Below, piece by piece: positions 16,658 through 24,404 of a stretch of 64,000 nucleotides of DNA (positions are counted from its first letter, which is position 1; each line of letters opens with the position of its first letter). The DNA is from Kribbella antibiotica (GTDB lineage: Bacteria; Actinomycetota; Actinomycetes; Propionibacteriales; Kribbellaceae), in contig NZ_SMKX01000005.1 of NCBI RefSeq assembly GCF_004349055.1, positions 62,001-126,000 of the forward strand, in the 5' to 3' direction. A program made the translations under genes and the position numbers. Below the pieces are notes generated by a model. That model worked only from the letters and a program-made list of their open reading frames with translations, did no database searches and was not told the origin of the DNA.

Positions 16658-17377
16658 GTGGGCGACGATTCCGAAGAGTTCGACCAGCGGTACCAATTCG
16701 GCCGGACGCTGGTCGACGAGCTGGGCGCCGCGGGCGCCGGGCCGGAGACTTTCGAACTGCTGGGGATGGAGTGGGACCTGGTACCCGGGGCCTACGCTCC
16801 GAAACCCGGCACCGGCACCGAGTGGTACACCAGCACGATCCCTTATCCGCGGCAGGGACGCTTCCTGGAGATCGGTTGCGGCGCCGGCGTCACCGCCGTC
16901 TGGGCCGCGCAGCACGGCTGTGCCTCGGTGCTGGCGACCGACATCACCGCACCTGCGGTCGAGAGCACGATTCTCAACACCCGACGGCACGGCGTCGAGG
17001 ACCGGGTCCAGGTGCGGCAGAGCGATCTGTTCGCCGAGCTGGACTCAAGTGACCGGTTCGACCTGGTCTTCTGGAACTGCAGTGTGATCGAGGCACCGGC
17101 AGACTTCGAGTTCACGCAGGACTTCGAGTGGGCGATCTTCGACCGCGGCTACTCCGCGCTCGGCCGCTACCTCGCGCAGGCGCACGACTGGCTGCTGCCC
17201 GGCGGGCGTGCCCTCGTGACTTTCAACAGTCTCGGCGACGCCGAGCGGATCGCTCAGCTCGCCGCCGAAGCCGGTACGACGCTGACGAGGCTGGCCAGTG
17301 CCGATCGGCGGCTGGCGGGCCGGGACGTCACCTACAACATTTTCGAGATCGTTCGCGACCCCGCCCGGGGGCGCTGA
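16658..17377 (+). CDS. Class I SAM-dependent methyltransferase
   Basis: The SAM-binding motif I is RFLEIGCGAGVTAVWAAQHG, followed by an acidic VLATDIT strand end. Motif IV reads DLVFWNCSVIE, which resembles a changed N-P-P-Y motif, so an N-methyltransferase is possible. The start is GTG 16658, preceded by GAGGAGAG. Length is 239 residues. The LuxR regulator gene begins five bases after its stop, so the two are one transcript. Its place at the edge of the 3-hydroxyanthranilate/ATP-grasp cluster makes it a candidate tailoring enzyme, but nothing in the sequence proves membership. Confidence 0.8.
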   Translation: MGDDSEEFDQRYQFGRTLVDELGAAGAGPETFELLGMEWDLVPGAYAPKPGTGTEWYTSTIPYPRQGRFLEIGCGAGVTAVWAAQHGCASVLATDITAPAVESTILNTRRHGVEDRVQVRQSDLFAELDSSDRFDLVFWNCSVIEAPADFEFTQDFEWAIFDRGYSALGRYLAQAHDWLLPGGRALVTFNSLGDAERIAQLAAEAGTTLTRLASADRRLAGRDVTYNIFEIVRDPARGR

Positions 17378-17382
17378 CAGCA

Positions 17383-18948
17383 GTGCGGCAGGACAACCTG
17401 GGGGAGAAGATGGATGTGGCTGAGCCGGGGGCGCGAACAGCGGTTCTCGATCACGCAATTGGCATCATGCAGGACCTCGCACGGGTGCCGATCGCGGCGC
17501 TGCGCGGGATCGCCAGCGGTACGTCGGTCGACGGCGCACTGCGACTCACCGACGTACTGATCGCGCTGGCAGGGGCTGATCCGTCCCTGCCGTGGTTGCA
17601 CTGTCTGCGGGTCGAGCTGTTGTTCATCGCAGGCCGGCCGGTCGAGGCCGGCGCGGTCGCGGCCGCTCTGATGGCCGACCCGACGGCTCCGGCGGTGGTT
17701 CACGAGGCAGCGAAGGCAGCGAGCATCCTGGCGGCCGTCGTCGTTCATCGGGAGGACGGACGGCAACGGGCCGAGGCGATCCTGGAACGCACCGACGGCA
17801 TTGCCCCGGAAGGCGATCCGGAGGCGGCGGCAGCACTCGCCGTACTGGCTGATTCGGCGTGGGAGGCCGGACGGCTGCAGAAGGGGATCGTGTGGGCGCG
17901 GGAGGCGGTCGCACGGTCGGAGGCGATTCCGTCGCCGTACTGGCGCATGTATCTGCGCATCGGGCTGGCCAACAAGCTGATCGACATCGGCGAGCTGGCC
18001 GAGGCCGGGCAGCTCGCCGAGGAGGTACGCGAGCTGCAGGCCGCTACGCCGTACCCGGGGATCGAGGCTGCCTTGGCGACCCTGCGGATCAAGGAGCTGA
18101 TCCACAACGGGCAATGGTCGATCGCGGCCAACATCGCAGGCCCTGGTGACACCGGTGGCGAGCTGTACTTCACGCCACAGTTTCTAGGGCATCGCGGGAT
18201 CGCGCGTCTGTACGCAGGCGATGTCGATGCGGCCAGTGCCGACCTGGATACGTGCCACGAGCTGCTGGCCGCGGCGGGTACCGGCGAGGAGACCGTCGCC
18301 TGCCACTGGGCGCAGCTGCTACTGCGCGCGGAAAGCCCGTGGCCGGTCGGCGCACCGGACCTGATGGCGGACACTTTCGCTCTGCATGCGCGGTTGGCTG
18401 GTCTCGTGGCCCAGGTGCACGGTGCCGCAGCCTGGGCAGTGCGGTCGGCAGTCCGGGATGGGCACGAGATGCTGGCGCGCCGGATCGTCCGGGTGACCGA
18501 GCATGTCGCGAAGGCCAACCCTGACATGCCACAGCTCGCGTTGATGGCGGTCCACGCTCGCGGAGCGCTTCGGCTCGACCCGGTCGACCTGGTGACCGCC
18601 GTACAGCAGGAACATCGCTGGGCGCGCGCCAACGCCGCCCATGATCTCGCCGCGGCCATGTGCCCGACCGGCGACCCGGTCGCGCGGCCGGCCCCCATGG
18701 CTCACCAACCGGCCGCGCCGCGGCCGGCGGGGTGGAACACCTTGAGCGAGCGCGAGCAGGAGATCGCGGAGCTCGTCGTCCAGGGCCGGACGAATCGCCA
18801 GATCGCGACCCGGATCCGGCGCTCGACGCACACCGTGAACTTCCATCTGCGCAACATCTTCCGCAAGCTCGACATCGCGTCGCGGATCGAGATCAGCCAG
18901 TACGCACCCGACGGTACGGCGGACACCCGGCGACCGCATGGCGCCTAG
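17383..18948 (+). CDS. Large LuxR-family regulator, TPR-like without ATPase domain
   Basis: About 450 residues of alpha-helical, TPR-like sequence (DGALRLTDVLIALAGADPSL through AAWAVRSAVRDGHEMLARRI) precede a C-terminal LuxR helix-turn-helix (LSEREQEIAELVVQGRTNRQ, then THTVNFHLRNIFRKLDIASR). This matches the C-terminal half of LAL/MalT regulators, but there is no P-loop ATPase in front. The start is GTG 17383 or ATG 17410; the second has a close GGGGGAG. It converges on the ATP-grasp gene with five bases between stops. I take it as the likely cluster regulator, with a 13-base inverted sequence pair at 22354/22419 as candidate targets. Confidence 0.8.
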   Translation: MRQDNLGEKMDVAEPGARTAVLDHAIGIMQDLARVPIAALRGIASGTSVDGALRLTDVLIALAGADPSLPWLHCLRVELLFIAGRPVEAGAVAAALMADPTAPAVVHEAAKAASILAAVVVHREDGRQRAEAILERTDGIAPEGDPEAAAALAVLADSAWEAGRLQKGIVWAREAVARSEAIPSPYWRMYLRIGLANKLIDIGELAEAGQLAEEVRELQAATPYPGIEAALATLRIKELIHNGQWSIAANIAGPGDTGGELYFTPQFLGHRGIARLYAGDVDAASADLDTCHELLAAAGTGEETVACHWAQLLLRAESPWPVGAPDLMADTFALHARLAGLVAQVHGAAAWAVRSAVRDGHEMLARRIVRVTEHVAKANPDMPQLALMAVHARGALRLDPVDLVTAVQQEHRWARANAAHDLAAAMCPTGDPVARPAPMAHQPAAPRPAGWNTLSEREQEIAELVVQGRTNRQIATRIRRSTHTVNFHLRNIFRKLDIASRIEISQYAPDGTADTRRPHGA

Positions 18949-18953
18949 GGGCC

Positions 18954-20192
18954 CTAGCTCGCGTACAGCCCGTCGTCCTCCCAGCGGCGAATCGTCTCGT
19001 AGTCGGTGCGCAGCTCCTCGGGTGTCTGGGCGCTCAAGTAGATGTAGCCGGGTGAGGAGATGAGGTCGGTGGTCCGGGGCAGCGGATCGCCGGGCTCGAG
19101 CCGGGTCGTGACAGCAAGGGCCGTCGGCAACGATTCGAGCCGGCGGAGCCAGCCGAGGGACTTGACAACCCCGTCGGCCCGATTGATCAGCGAGACATAG
19201 CGAATCGGGCTCGTCCACGGCCGCGGGATCTCGCCGGTGAGTCGCAGAACCTGCTGTGGTTCGAGGATGCTGGTGGCGGCCAACGCCGCATGGGAGTGAC
19301 CGATGAACTTGGTCGCAACCCATGGCAGTACGCCGCCACCCAGTCGTGCTCCTGGATCGATCAGCAGCGGTCCGCGGTCGGTGAGCATGATCTCACTGTG
19401 TCCGGCGCCGGTCCGGATACCGAGAGCGGTCAGTGCGCGGCCGACGTACTCGTGGACGGCGTGAGTGTCCGGTGCATTGAGATCGGCGGGCTCTTCGAAG
19501 TCGAAGATCGGTGCACCGTCGGCGGTCCGGGTCTTCGTGTACACCCAGGATTCGACGATCTGGTGGACACCGTTGACCGTGATGGTGTTGACCGAGAATT
19601 CGCGCCCGGCCAGGAACTCCTGAACCACGACCTCGTCGTCCAGCTGACCGAAGACATTCGGTGTGCCGACGATTCCGGCCGCGGCCCGCTCGACCTCCTC
19701 GGCGTTGCGGCAGACACGCACCCGGTCTGTGGTGGCACTCGCGGCCGGCTTCACCACGACATCGGCCAAGCCACTACCTCGGTACCACGCGACCGCGCCG
19801 GCCACCGAGGTCGCCGTACCGCTGCGGGGTGCGTCCACACCGGCGGCCTGCAGTGCGGCAGCCATCCGGTGCTTGTGATGCCGCGCGCCGGACAACGCGT
19901 AGTCGTTCCCGGGCAGACCGGTCAGGTGGTTGAGCTCATCGGCAACCCGGACGCCGGACTCGGTCCCGGCGACGATGTGCTCGACGCCGAGGGCGAGCAG
20001 CCGCTGCGCGGTCACTGTTCGATCCTCGTCGTACCCGAGGTCGACCACGTAGTCGGCCGGCTGGAAGGTCGACAAGTAATAGGTGCTCAGGGTCGGTGAG
20101 CTCAGGACGTGCACGCACTCCGCACCCTGGGCGATCAGCTCGCGGGTCAGTTCGCGGCCGCTGGACAGTCCGTCGACGACGGCAACTCGCAC
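18954..20192 (-). CDS. ATP-grasp domain ligase
   Basis: A 412-residue ATP-grasp protein. A pre-ATP-grasp Rossmann-like start (MRVAVVDGLSSGRELTRELI) leads to the ATP-grasp fold, with the nucleotide-binding strand DVVVKPAASATTDRVRVCRN, the hinge EVVVQEFLAGREFSV and the metal-site region LLIDPGARLGGGVLP. The family joins a carboxylate, through acyl phosphate, to an amine, as in BacD-type L-amino acid ligases. The GTG start has an excellent AGGGAGGTG site. It is the last gene of the PGM1-like/SDR operon and gives the cluster a second amide-bond maker. Confidence 0.88.
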   Translation of the reverse strand: MRVAVVDGLSSGRELTRELIAQGAECVHVLSSPTLSTYYLSTFQPADYVVDLGYDEDRTVTAQRLLALGVEHIVAGTESGVRVADELNHLTGLPGNDYALSGARHHKHRMAAALQAAGVDAPRSGTATSVAGAVAWYRGSGLADVVVKPAASATTDRVRVCRNAEEVERAAAGIVGTPNVFGQLDDEVVVQEFLAGREFSVNTITVNGVHQIVESWVYTKTRTADGAPIFDFEEPADLNAPDTHAVHEYVGRALTALGIRTGAGHSEIMLTDRGPLLIDPGARLGGGVLPWVATKFIGHSHAALAATSILEPQQVLRLTGEIPRPWTSPIRYVSLINRADGVVKSLGWLRRLESLPTALAVTTRLEPGDPLPRTTDLISSPGYIYLSAQTPEELRTDYETIRRWEDDGLYAS

Positions 20193-20231
20193 GTCGTCAC
20201 CTCCCTCTGCTCGGTTGGCTGTTCGGGTACT

Positions 20232-20993
20232 TCACGCGCTCATGCCGCCGTCGATGACGAGGTCGTGGCCGACCACGAAGGCAGCCTCGGCCGACGCCAG
20301 CCACGCGATGGCAGCGGCGATCTCGGCCGGATCGGCCAACCGCCCAGCCGGTACGTCGCGTTCGATCCGGCGCTCGCGGTCGGCCGGTGCTTCACCGGGC
20401 CAGACCGACATCTCGGTATCGGTCGGGCCGGGGCTGACGGCATTGATCCGGACCCCTTCGCGGATGTACTCCAACGCCGCACTGCGGGTCAGCGTGCTGA
20501 CGGCCGACTTGCTGGCCGCGTACGCGCTCTGGTGACTCACGCGCATATGGGCGCCGATTCGCGAGCCCACGTTGACGATCGAGCCACCACCGTGGTGCCG
20601 CATCTGCTCGATCTGGTGCCGCAGACACAGCCAGAGGCCGTTGAGGTTGGTGTCGACCACTTCGTGCCACTCGGCCGGGTCCATCTCGGTGACCCGGCCC
20701 CAGGACGGAATGCCCGCGTTGTTCACCGCAATGTCCAGACCGCCGGTGCGCTCGACCGTCGCCTCGACCAAAGCGCGCGCCTCAGCATCGATGCGAGTAT
20801 CAGCCGGTACGGCGTATCCGGTGCCACCGGCCTTGTCGATCAGCTCGACCGTCTCGGCCAGCGGTTCGGGGCGGCGGCCGGATACCACGACCTGCGCGCC
20901 ACCGGCCGCGAACGCGAGTGCGGTCGCGCGGCCGATGCCGCTGCCGCCGCCGGTGACAAGGACCGAGCGGCCGACGAAGCGACCGTCAGTCAT
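20232..20993 (-). CDS. SDR dehydrogenase, probable 2,3-dihydro-3-hydroxyanthranilate dehydrogenase
   Basis: A classical SDR of 253 residues: VLVTGGGSGIGRATALAF, NNAGIP, Ser in VNVGSRIG, YAASKSA and SPGPTDTEM. Alone it could be any SDR. Beside PhzE- and PhzD-like genes it best fits the step that oxidises trans-2,3-dihydro-3-hydroxyanthranilate to 3-hydroxyanthranilate, as DhbX does in tilimycin biosynthesis. Its ATG overlaps the stop of the PGM1-like gene by eight bases, indicating coupled translation. The function is inferred from context. Confidence 0.82.
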   Translation of the reverse strand: MTDGRFVGRSVLVTGGGSGIGRATALAFAAGGAQVVVSGRRPEPLAETVELIDKAGGTGYAVPADTRIDAEARALVEATVERTGGLDIAVNNAGIPSWGRVTEMDPAEWHEVVDTNLNGLWLCLRHQIEQMRHHGGGSIVNVGSRIGAHMRVSHQSAYAASKSAVSTLTRSAALEYIREGVRINAVSPGPTDTEMSVWPGEAPADRERRIERDVPAGRLADPAEIAAAIAWLASAEAAFVVGHDLVIDGGMSA

Positions 20994-22317
20994 CGGTCTC
21001 GTCGAGCCGCAGCAGCTCGCGAAGCTTGATCTCCGCCGCGGCCGCGCTGTCCAGGTCGGTGCCAACCACGACGTACTGCCAGTCGTCGCCGGTGATGAGC
21101 ACGCCGGTCCGGCTCTCGGGGTCCCACGCCAGACCGTTCGCGGCGATGGCGGCCAGCGTCTCGGGCAGCGAATCCCATTGCGCCCAGCTGCGGATCACCA
21201 GGGTCCGCGTCTGGAGATAGTCCGGCCCGATGATCCGCTCGCTGAGCAGATGGACGTGCGTCGAGCCGCCGACCCGTCCGTTGATCTCGTTGAACAGGAT
21301 GTCGCCGGTCGGCGTCACGATCGCGTCGATACTGACCGAGCCGCGGTAGCCGATGCTCCGCAGCGCTTCACCGAGCTGAGCAGCACCGTCCAGGAAGCGC
21401 GGGAACGCGGGCAGGCTCGCGGACGGCGACGGAACCACGAGACCGATCATCATCGACCCGGTGTCCGTGTGCTTCATCCGGACCTCGCCACTGCCGACCG
21501 GCTGCACTGCGTCGTCGGTGATCAGGTACTCGATGTAGATCGGCAGCGAACCCTGCACATAGTGCTCGACCACAACTCGCCGACGCCCCTGCTGGCTGTA
21601 CCGCGACCAGGAGTTGTCGAGCAGGGTGGCGAGTGCGGCCTCGTCCGGAACGTGGTGGATCTGGTCGGCGCCGAGCGCTTCCAGGTCGGGCACCGGGCTC
21701 AGGATCTCGTTGCCGAATCCACCGCCGTGCAGGTCCTGCTTGATGATCACGACCTCACCAGCTGCGAGCAGTTCCCCCGCGAACTCGGCAGCCTCGGCCG
21801 CATCGTTGGCCACCCGGCCATCCGGTACGTCGACTCCGAGGCCGGCGGCGAGGACGCGGAAGAAGGCCTTGCTGTTGACGATCTGGTGCCCGCCCTGGCC
21901 CTGGAACCCGAACCCCGGCGTCGCAGCGGTCAGTCCGAGCTCGCGGGTGAGCCGCACCGCCAGTTCGTCGAAGTAGAACGGGTAGAGCTGGTCGATGCCG
22001 TGGTAGTCGACCAGCTTGCGCAGCTCGTCGAGGAACGCCGGGTCGCCGAAGCGATCGGCGTACAGGAGATCGTCGCCGCGCTCACCGGCCGGCGGTACGA
22101 CGATCACCGGCTCCGGGCTCAGCCCCAGGTGCTGCCACACCTGCCGGGCGAAATCGGCGTCCGGCGCGGTCGGCAGCACCACGACGTCACCGGGCTCGGC
22201 GCACCAGATCATCCGGTGCGAGATGAGGCCCAGCATCTTCGCGTAGTCGGCGGTGATGGCGTGCTCTCCGGCCTCGATCTCGGCCGTGAGTTGGTTGCTG
22301 ACGATCAGTCTGCTCAT
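20986..22317 (-). CDS. PGM1-like pre-ATP-grasp peptide ligase
   Basis: The protein has 443 residues. The N-terminal pre-ATP-grasp region (MSRLIVSNQLTAEI, GDVVVLPTAPDADF, VIVVPPAGERGDDL) and the C-terminal block (TGVLITGDDWQYVVVGTDLD) match the PGM1 family as I know it. In between lies an ATP-grasp fold with VVIIKQDLHGGGFGNE and the Mg-binding ILFNEINGRVGG. PGM1 makes the peptide bond between a non-protein amino acid and a peptide in pheganomycin. No precursor peptide gene is evident here. It heads the leftward operon, and the facing operon starts 198 bases away with DAHP synthase, so a free or modified 3-hydroxyanthranilate is a plausible substrate. Confidence 0.87.
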   Translation of the reverse strand: MSRLIVSNQLTAEIEAGEHAITADYAKMLGLISHRMIWCAEPGDVVVLPTAPDADFARQVWQHLGLSPEPVIVVPPAGERGDDLLYADRFGDPAFLDELRKLVDYHGIDQLYPFYFDELAVRLTRELGLTAATPGFGFQGQGGHQIVNSKAFFRVLAAGLGVDVPDGRVANDAAEAAEFAGELLAAGEVVIIKQDLHGGGFGNEILSPVPDLEALGADQIHHVPDEAALATLLDNSWSRYSQQGRRRVVVEHYVQGSLPIYIEYLITDDAVQPVGSGEVRMKHTDTGSMMIGLVVPSPSASLPAFPRFLDGAAQLGEALRSIGYRGSVSIDAIVTPTGDILFNEINGRVGGSTHVHLLSERIIGPDYLQTRTLVIRSWAQWDSLPETLAAIAANGLAWDPESRTGVLITGDDWQYVVVGTDLDSAAAAEIKLRELLRLDETDD

Positions 22318-22353
22318 GGCAGCCACGGTTCCGCGCGGCGCGCCCGCGAACAA

Positions 22354-22431
22354 CTACTCGTCTGGGCAGGCAACTTTTTCGGCAGTTCGAGCCGCGTCGA
22401 ACTGGGCCGGACGGGCTACCCACACGAGTAG
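22354..22431. promoter_or_regulatory. Inverted 13-base sites in the divergent cluster promoter
   Basis: CTACTCGTCTGGG (22354-22366) and CCCACACGAGTAG (22419-22431) are inverted copies with 12 of 13 matches, 52 bases apart. One lies 37 bases before the PGM1-like start, the other 84 bases before the DAHP synthase start. They look like paired binding sites for one regulator serving both operons; a long-range hairpin is less likely given the spacing. Confidence 0.65.
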
Positions 22432-22515
22432 GTGATCCGGTTCGGCCAGGCCGGTTACGTTGGCCGCGGCTCCTCATGGACGCCGGACCAGTGTCTGCAG
22501 AATTGGCGGAAACCC

Positions 22516-23742
22516 ATGCTCCACAACGATTTCACGGTTGTGCCGTTGCCGTCGTTCACTGAGCCTTTGGCTGCTGAGGACCTTGCTGCCTGGCGCCGGT
22601 TCCCCGCTGCCCAGCAGCCGGACTGGCCGGATGCCGATGAGGCCGGGCAGGTGCTGAAGGAGCTCGCGAACCGTCCGGGACTGGTGACGCCCGCAGAGGT
22701 GTCGACCCTGCACGGGTTGCTCGCCGAGGTCGCCGCCGGGCGACTGGCCGTCCTGCAAGCCGGTGACTGCGCGGAAGACCCGGCCCAGTGCAAGCCGCCG
22801 TACCTGACCGCAAAGATCGCTCAACTGTCGGAGTTGGCCGACCTCTTGTCGGCTCGCAACGGGACGCCGGTACTGCGCGTCGGCCGGATCGCGGGGCAGT
22901 TCGCCAAGCCGCGCTCGATGACGACCGAGCTGACCGGCGGGCAGCACCTGCCGTCGTTCCGCGGCCTGATCGTCAACGACCCCGCGCCCGATCCGTCAGC
23001 CCGGCGTCCCGATCCGCTGCGAATGCTCACTTGCTACAGCGCTGCCCGGGATGCGAGCGACCACTTACGCGGCGCTGCGAGCGGAGATGATCGGGTCTGG
23101 ACCAGTCACGAGGCTTTGCTGGCCGACTACGAACTACCGCTGGTACGACGCGGTGCCGACGACCGCCTGTGGCTCACCTCGACGCACTGGCCGTGGATCG
23201 GTGATCGGACGCGCGACCCGGACGGACTGCACGTCCAGCTACTCGCGGCCGTGGCCAATCCGGTCGCGCTGAAGGTCGGCCCCAAGCTGAGCTCCGCCGA
23301 ACTGCTGCGGCTGGCCGAGCGCCTTGACCCTGATCGAGTGCCGGGACGTCTGACGCTGATCAGCCGGCTCGGCGCCGGCCGGACCTTCGAACAGCTGCCC
23401 GAGCTGGTCGAGGAGGTCCGCGCGGCCGGACATCCCGCGATCTGGCTCTGCGACCCGATGCATGCGAACACCGTGCTCACCGGAGCCGGCCGCAAGACCA
23501 GAGTGCTGACCACGATCCGGTCGGAGGTGTCCGAGTTCGGCGCCGCGATCCGGGCCGGCGGTGCCGTGGCAGGTGGTCTCCACCTGGAGATCACGCCGGA
23601 GGACGTCGGTGAATGCGTCGACCACGAAGGAGCGCTGGACACCGTCGGCCGCAGTACGACGCTGTGCGATCCGCGCCTCAACCGGAGGCAGGCGGTGTCG
23701 GTGATGGAGAGCTGGACAGCCGGAGGAGAAGGTCCACGATGA
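22516..23742 (+). CDS. Class II (plant-type) 3-deoxy-7-phosphoheptulonate synthase, PhzC-like
   Basis: A 408-residue class II DAHP synthase: LAVLQAGDCAEDP, KPRSMTTE, the SFRGLIVND segment, TSHEALLADYE, LISRLGAG and the metal-binding WLCDPMHANT and EITPEDVGECV. It condenses PEP and erythrose 4-phosphate, the first shikimate step. A dedicated copy in a cluster raises chorismate supply, as phzC does for phenazines. The ATG has a GGCGGA site and fits the family start. Its stop overlaps the next gene as ATGA. Confidence 0.93.
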   Translation: MLHNDFTVVPLPSFTEPLAAEDLAAWRRFPAAQQPDWPDADEAGQVLKELANRPGLVTPAEVSTLHGLLAEVAAGRLAVLQAGDCAEDPAQCKPPYLTAKIAQLSELADLLSARNGTPVLRVGRIAGQFAKPRSMTTELTGGQHLPSFRGLIVNDPAPDPSARRPDPLRMLTCYSAARDASDHLRGAASGDDRVWTSHEALLADYELPLVRRGADDRLWLTSTHWPWIGDRTRDPDGLHVQLLAAVANPVALKVGPKLSSAELLRLAERLDPDRVPGRLTLISRLGAGRTFEQLPELVEEVRAAGHPAIWLCDPMHANTVLTGAGRKTRVLTTIRSEVSEFGAAIRAGGAVAGGLHLEITPEDVGECVDHEGALDTVGRSTTLCDPRLNRRQAVSVMESWTAGGEGPR

Positions 23743-24404
23743 CGCAGGGAATTGCCCCGATTGCTTCCTACCCGATGCCCGGCGAGGCGGACCTGCCGCT
23801 CTCGCGGGTCGACTGGCAGCCTGATCCCGCGCGTTCGGTTCTGCTGCTGCACGACCTGCAGGAGTACTTCCTGCGCCCGTTCGAGCCGACCGCCGAGCCA
23901 CGGTCGGCGATGGTCCCGAACCTCGTTCGGGTGCGAGAGACCTGCGCCCAACTCGGCGTACCTGTGGTCTACACCGCTCAGCCGGGCAGCATGACTCCGG
24001 CCGAGCGCGGCCTGCTCAAGGCCTTCTGGGGCAACGGGATGACCGCCGACGCCGCCGATCGCCAGGTCATTCCCGAGCTCGCGCCGCGACCCGGCGACCA
24101 CGAGCTCGTGAAGTGGCGATACAGCGCCTTCCACAAGACCGGCTTGCTCGACCTGTTGCGCAGCACCGGGCGGGATCAGCTCCTGATCGGTGGGGTCTAC
24201 GCACATCTGGGCTGCCTCGTTTCCACGATTGATGCCTACAGCAACGACATTGAGACCTTCCTGATCGCGGACGGTCTGGCGGACTTCGACCGCGAGCGCC
24301 ACGAGCATGCTCTGACGTATGCCGCTGCCTCGTGCGCTGCGGTTCGCAGTACCGATCAGTTGCTGGCGGCCTTCGACCGGACGGTCATGGTGAGCCATGA
24401 GTGA
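23739..24404 (+). CDS. Isochorismatase, PhzD-like
   Basis: A 221-residue isochorismatase-fold hydrolase: the catalytic Asp lies in SVLLLHDLQEYFLRPF, a catalytic Lys in ELVKWRYSAF and the GVYAHLGCLVSTIDAY segment is near-diagnostic of the PhzD/EntB group. PhzD hydrolyses the vinyl ether of 2-amino-2-deoxyisochorismate to give dihydro-3-hydroxyanthranilate and pyruvate. No EntB-type carrier domain is attached. The start overlaps the DAHP synthase stop, with GGAGGAGAAGG upstream, and its own stop overlaps the PhzE-like start by eight bases. Confidence 0.92.
   Translation: MTQGIAPIASYPMPGEADLPLSRVDWQPDPARSVLLLHDLQEYFLRPFEPTAEPRSAMVPNLVRVRETCAQLGVPVVYTAQPGSMTPAERGLLKAFWGNGMTADAADRQVIPELAPRPGDHELVKWRYSAFHKTGLLDLLRSTGRDQLLIGGVYAHLGCLVSTIDAYSNDIETFLIADGLADFDRERHEHALTYAAASCAAVRSTDQLLAAFDRTVMVSHE

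Noticed and set aside
20572-22431. A 619-codon plus-strand open frame opposite the SDR and PGM1-like genes
   Set aside because: The minus-strand genes have ribosome binding sites, coupled starts and family motifs; the plus frame has none.
22476-22562. A 28-codon frame before the DAHP synthase as a pheganomycin-type precursor peptide
   Set aside because: No ribosome binding site, it overlaps the start of the next gene in another frame, and it has no repeated or conserved core.
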